DNA from: Actinomycetota bacterium
GTDB taxonomy: Bacteria; Actinomycetota; Thermoleophilia; Solirubrobacterales; 70-9
DNA length: 7,748 bases
Reading direction: 5' to 3'
Assembly: GCA_005884305.1 (NCBI GenBank)
Contig: VAYL01000218.1
Location: forward strand, 5,661 to 13,408
Shown one piece after another: positions 5,057 through 7,748 of the stretch. The translations under genes and the position numbers were made by a program. The notes beneath the pieces were generated by a model. It saw only the letters and a program-made list of their open reading frames with translations. It searched no databases and was not told the DNA's origin. Each line of letters begins with the position of its first letter. The first letter of the stretch is position 1.

Positions 5057-6484
5057 ATGGGCGATCCACTTGACGAGCGCGACCAGGTCACCGCCGCGTT
5101 GACGGTCGCCGCCGAGGAGGCTCGTGCGTACCTCGCTGACATCGACTCGCGGGCCGTGCTCGATCCCGGCGCCGAGGAGATCATCCACGGATGGTCCGAT
5201 CCGATGCCCGAGGAGGGCGACGGCACCCTGGCGGCCGTACGTGACCTCGCGACTCGTGGCCATCAGGCGGCGACACGATCGAGTGGGCCGCGCTTCTTTC
5301 ACTTCGTCATGGGCGGAGGGACGCCGGCCGCCCTCGCGGCCGATTGGCTGACGTCGGCCTTCGACCAGGTTGGGTACGCGTGGGCGTCGTCGCCGATGGC
5401 CGGTCGGCTCGAGCAGGTTGCCGTCGACTGGCTTCGGCAGCTGTTCGAGCTGCCAGAGGAGTTCGGCGGAGTTCTCGTGAGCGGCGCGACGATGGGGAAC
5501 TTCGTCGCCCTCGCGGCCGCCCGGAACTGGTGGGCCGAGCAGCACGATGTCGACGTCGAAGAGGCCGGGTTGTCGGCGCTTTCTGCACCACCGATCCTCG
5601 CCGGCGGCTACATCCATCCGAGCGCGGTCCAAGCGATCGGCATGCTCGGCATGGGCAAGGGGAGCATCGAACGGTTCACGCGGGGTGCCGCTGGCCGCCT
5701 CGACGCGGACGCGCTCGGGGCGCGAATGCGGGAGCTGGACGGCCCGGCGATCCTGGTGGCCAACGCCGGCGAGGTCAATGCGGGTGACTTTGACCCGATC
5801 GAGCGGATGGCGGATCTCGCGGCCGAGCATGGCGCGTGGCTGCATGTGGACGGCGCGTTTGGGCTCTTCGCGCGGCTGACGCCGGAGGCCAGCGAGCTGG
5901 CGGCGGGGATCGATCGGGCCGATTCCGTGATCGCCGACGGCCACAAATGGCTGAATGCCCCGTACGACTGCGGATTCGCCTTCGTTCGCGAGCCCGCGCG
6001 CCTTCCTCGCACCTTCAACGTCGGCGCCGCGTATCTCCCGGCCCCGGACGACCCGCGGCCGAACCCCGGCTTCCTGACTCCGGAGAACTCCAGGCGGGCG
6101 AGGGCGTTCGCGGTGTGGGCAACGCTGCGCGCCTACGGGCGAACGGGATATCGCGAGATGGTGGAGCGCCACCTGCGGGTGGCGGGGCATCTGAGCGAAC
6201 GAATCGACCAAGCTCCGCAGTTCGAGCGGCTCGCCGACGTGAAGCTCAACATTGTCTGCTTTCGAGCGCGGCCAGAGGGCGTCGCGGAGGAAGAGCTCGA
6301 CGCGCTGAACGGCAGGCTCGGCGAGGCCCTTCTTCGCGACGGGCGGGTCTTCGCCGGCACGACGAACTACGAGGGCAAGGTCGCGTTTCGCCCGGCGATC
6401 GTCAACTGGCGGACCCAGGAGGAGGACGTCGACCTGCTCGTGGACGTCTTGGTGGAGCTGCTGGAGGCGCAGCTGGGCCGCTGA
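5057..6484 (+). CDS. PLP-dependent group II decarboxylase-family enzyme
   Basis: The 475-residue protein has the full length and order of pyridoxal-dependent decarboxylases of the DOPA/glutamate/tyrosine type (fold-type I). Seen: FFHFVMGGGTPAALAADWL (80-98) of the N-terminal substrate region; SGATMGNF (142-149), the phosphate-binding turn; YIHPSAVQA (185-193), whose His-187 should stack on the cofactor ring; VANAGEVNAGDFDPI (234-248); HVDGAFG (263-269) with Asp-265 pairing to the pyridine nitrogen; and IADGHKWLNAPYDCG (292-306) with the Schiff-base Lys-297. The small domain (about 345-475) is intact. Most likely it removes CO2 from an amino acid to give an amine, but substrate cannot be read from sequence, and some members are aldehyde synthases or act on other groups. 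It is cytoplasmic, a single-gene unit, divergent from the lipoprotein gene across the palindrome, and convergent with the kinase gene (47 bp gap with no clear terminator). Confidence 0.88.
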   Translation: MGDPLDERDQVTAALTVAAEEARAYLADIDSRAVLDPGAEEIIHGWSDPMPEEGDGTLAAVRDLATRGHQAATRSSGPRFFHFVMGGGTPAALAADWLTSAFDQVGYAWASSPMAGRLEQVAVDWLRQLFELPEEFGGVLVSGATMGNFVALAAARNWWAEQHDVDVEEAGLSALSAPPILAGGYIHPSAVQAIGMLGMGKGSIERFTRGAAGRLDADALGARMRELDGPAILVANAGEVNAGDFDPIERMADLAAEHGAWLHVDGAFGLFARLTPEASELAAGIDRADSVIADGHKWLNAPYDCGFAFVREPARLPRTFNVGAAYLPAPDDPRPNPGFLTPENSRRARAFAVWATLRAYGRTGYREMVERHLRVAGHLSERIDQAPQFERLADVKLNIVCFRARPEGVAEEELDALNGRLGEALLRDGRVFAGTTNYEGKVAFRPAIVNWRTQEEDVDLLVDVLVELLEAQLGR

Positions 6485-6531
6485 GCGCTACGGCTCGCGT
6501 CGGTTGAGTGCCGCCGGTCGCCGGTCCGCGC

Positions 6532-7251
6532 TCATCGTCGCGATCCTCGCTCCTCCAGCCACCGGGCGTGCTGGATTCCGAGCTCGTCGATGGGCTGGTC
6601 GCCCTCGATGAGCTCTCCCAGCAGGGCACCCCACCTCGCCTCGGCGCGAAGGGTCGTCGCGACCTGGAACAGGAGACCCTCCATGCGCCGCAGGAGCAGG
6701 GCCTCCGGCGGCAGGGTCATGCTGCGCATCTGCTGCAGGAGCTCGGCGTTCCGCTGCTCGCGAAGGGCCTCGCTGCCGCGCCACATGTCCTTGGGGTTCA
6801 GGCGCAGCGGCTCATCGCCCCGAAGCCACCACGACATGGCGCGCATGTGCTCGAGGAGCAGCGAGCCGTTCCAGTCGGCGCCATCCCGTAGATACCCGAG
6901 GGCGCGCAACGCATCGACGAGCGCGTCCTCGTCGCCCTCCCGGATCGCCGCGAAGATCAGGGCCTCCCGGCCCAGGTAGTCACGCGGAAGCTTGCGCACC
7001 ATGCCGAAGTCGAGGAACGCGACACGCCCGTCGCCACAGAGGAGGTAGTTGCCCGGGTGCGGATCGCCCAGCGCCAAGTCGAGCTCTTTGAGGGTGCCGT
7101 AGAAGAACCGGTAGACGATCTCCGCGAACCGGTCCCGGACCGGATCGGGCTCGTGGCCGACCGCGGCGAAGTCGATGCCGTCCACCCACTCGCTCACCAG
7201 CACGCGCCGGCGGCTGAGGCTCGTGTCGACCGCGGGCACGGTGATGTGGCC
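6532..7251 (-). pseudogene. ABC1/UbiB-family kinase, C-terminal part after a frameshift
   Basis: This frame carries the catalytic half of an ABC1 (ADCK/UbiB-like) atypical kinase: ITVPAVDTSLSRRRVLVSEW leading into VDGIDF; the catalytic loop LGDPHPGNYLL; the metal-binding FLDFGMVRKLP; then a helical C-terminal region rich in Arg/Glu (WWLRGDEPLRLNPKDMWRG) to the TGA at 6532-6534. All of this agrees with actinobacterial relatives and shows no other damage. The 5' half lies in a different frame (7194-7748), so as written this part is not translated with it. Relatives act as ATPases/kinases linked to quinone or lipid metabolism; the exact role here is unknown. If the shift is a sequencing or assembly error, this and the next entry are one gene. 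Confidence 0.85.
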
Positions 7252-7748
7252 ACGGTCCGGTGGCTCGACGCCTCGAGCTCGTAGTCGCACTCGGCCGCGA
7301 TGCGCTCGCTGAGCTCCGCCAGCACCGGCTTGACGTCGAGCCCGGGCATCAGCCGGCGCAGGAGCGGCGCGAGCATGCGCACGTTCCGCATGTCCGACTC
7401 GACGGCCTCGCCGATGCCGGGGTACTGGATCTTCACGGCGACGTCCGCCCCATCGGCGGTTCGCCCACGGTAGACCTGCCCGATGCTGGCGGCGGCGGCC
7501 GGCTCGGGATCGATTGATCCCAGAACGCGCTCGGGATCGGCTCCCCATTCGTCCGCAAGCACCTTCCGCATCTGCTTCCAGCTGACGGCCGGGACGTCGT
7601 CGCGCAGCGAGGCGAGACGCTGCTTGAGATGGGCGGACTGGTCCTCGTCGAGCCCCGGGAACTCGACCGTGGACAGGACCTGCCCAGCCTTCATCGCCGC
7701 GCCGCGCATCGTCGCGAGCTGATCGACCAGCGAGTCGATGGTCGCGAC
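7194..7748 (-). pseudogene. ABC1/UbiB-family kinase, N-terminal part, cut by window edge
   Basis: The frame is open to the window's right edge (VATIDSLVDQLATMRGAAMK...), and ABC1 proteins have more sequence before this, so the start is outside. The ATG at 7709 is within the conserved MRGAAMKAGQVLS block, which holds the family's KxGQ motif, and is not the start. Further on are AAAASIGQVYRG, the Ala-rich nucleotide loop; VAVKIQYPGI with the ATP-site Lys; and IAAECDYELEASSHR, the ExD-type region. Just after HRTVA the frame turns into unrelated residues (to the stop at 7194), while the expected continuation ITVPAVD appears in another frame. About five bases (7246-7250 region) stand where relatives have roughly eight or nine codons, so a loss of about 20 bases fits best. 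Confidence 0.85.

Noticed and set aside
4961..6211. Minus-strand extension of the lipoprotein frame over the decarboxylase gene
   Set aside because: The signal peptide and lipobox begin at 4960; the upstream part is antisense to a well-conserved enzyme.
7240..7260. Programmed ribosomal frameshift in the kinase gene
   Set aside because: No slippery heptamer or following stem is evident, and residues expected between the two frames are missing altogether.

Overview
The window is GC-rich bacterial DNA with tightly packed genes. The protein sequences (a MurA with Asp in place of the catalytic Cys, HisZ directly downstream of murA, an HD hydrolase of the 'GLVHDLDYERYP' type, an unusual isocitrate/isopropylmalate-type dehydrogenase, an ABC1 kinase) look like Actinomycetota, most likely class Thermoleophilia (Solirubrobacterales/Gaiellales-like). 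That placement comes from remembered family resemblance, not from a search.

Layout. From right to left on the minus strand, 2404 to 17 carries murA (peptidoglycan precursor synthesis) followed by hisZ (regulatory subunit of ATP phosphoribosyltransferase, histidine synthesis). From 2434 onward every gene is a singleton on the strand opposite to its neighbours: HD-domain protein (+, 2434-2967), small double zinc-finger protein (-, 3083-3415), isocitrate/isopropylmalate dehydrogenase-family enzyme (+, 3470-4471), secreted lipoprotein (-, 4478-4960), PLP-dependent decarboxylase-family enzyme (+, 5057-6484) and an ABC1/UbiB-type kinase (-, 6532 to beyond the right edge). The genes do not form one pathway; they read as chromosomal housekeeping and accessory genes. 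No tRNA, rRNA, CRISPR array, insertion sequence or phage gene was seen.

The most striking feature is a perfect 200-bp direct repeat (979-1178 and 1673-1872). The first copy is the native murA end/hisZ start. The second sits inside murA, exactly where about 60 codons of the enzyme should be, and the murA frame before and after it is the same. murA as written therefore cannot give a complete enzyme. Three other genes also show local damage: the HD protein lacks the short segment holding its last metal-binding Asp, the dehydrogenase lacks its first codons, and the kinase has a frameshift with loss of about 20 bases. So many lesions with otherwise well-preserved flanks raise the possibility of assembly error as much as of gene decay.

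Regulation. The 96-bp gap between the divergent lipoprotein and decarboxylase genes holds a 20-bp-arm inverted repeat that looks like an operator, and each gene has a -10-like hexamer exactly six bases before its ATG, suggesting leaderless transcripts. I found no convincing new defence or mobile system.
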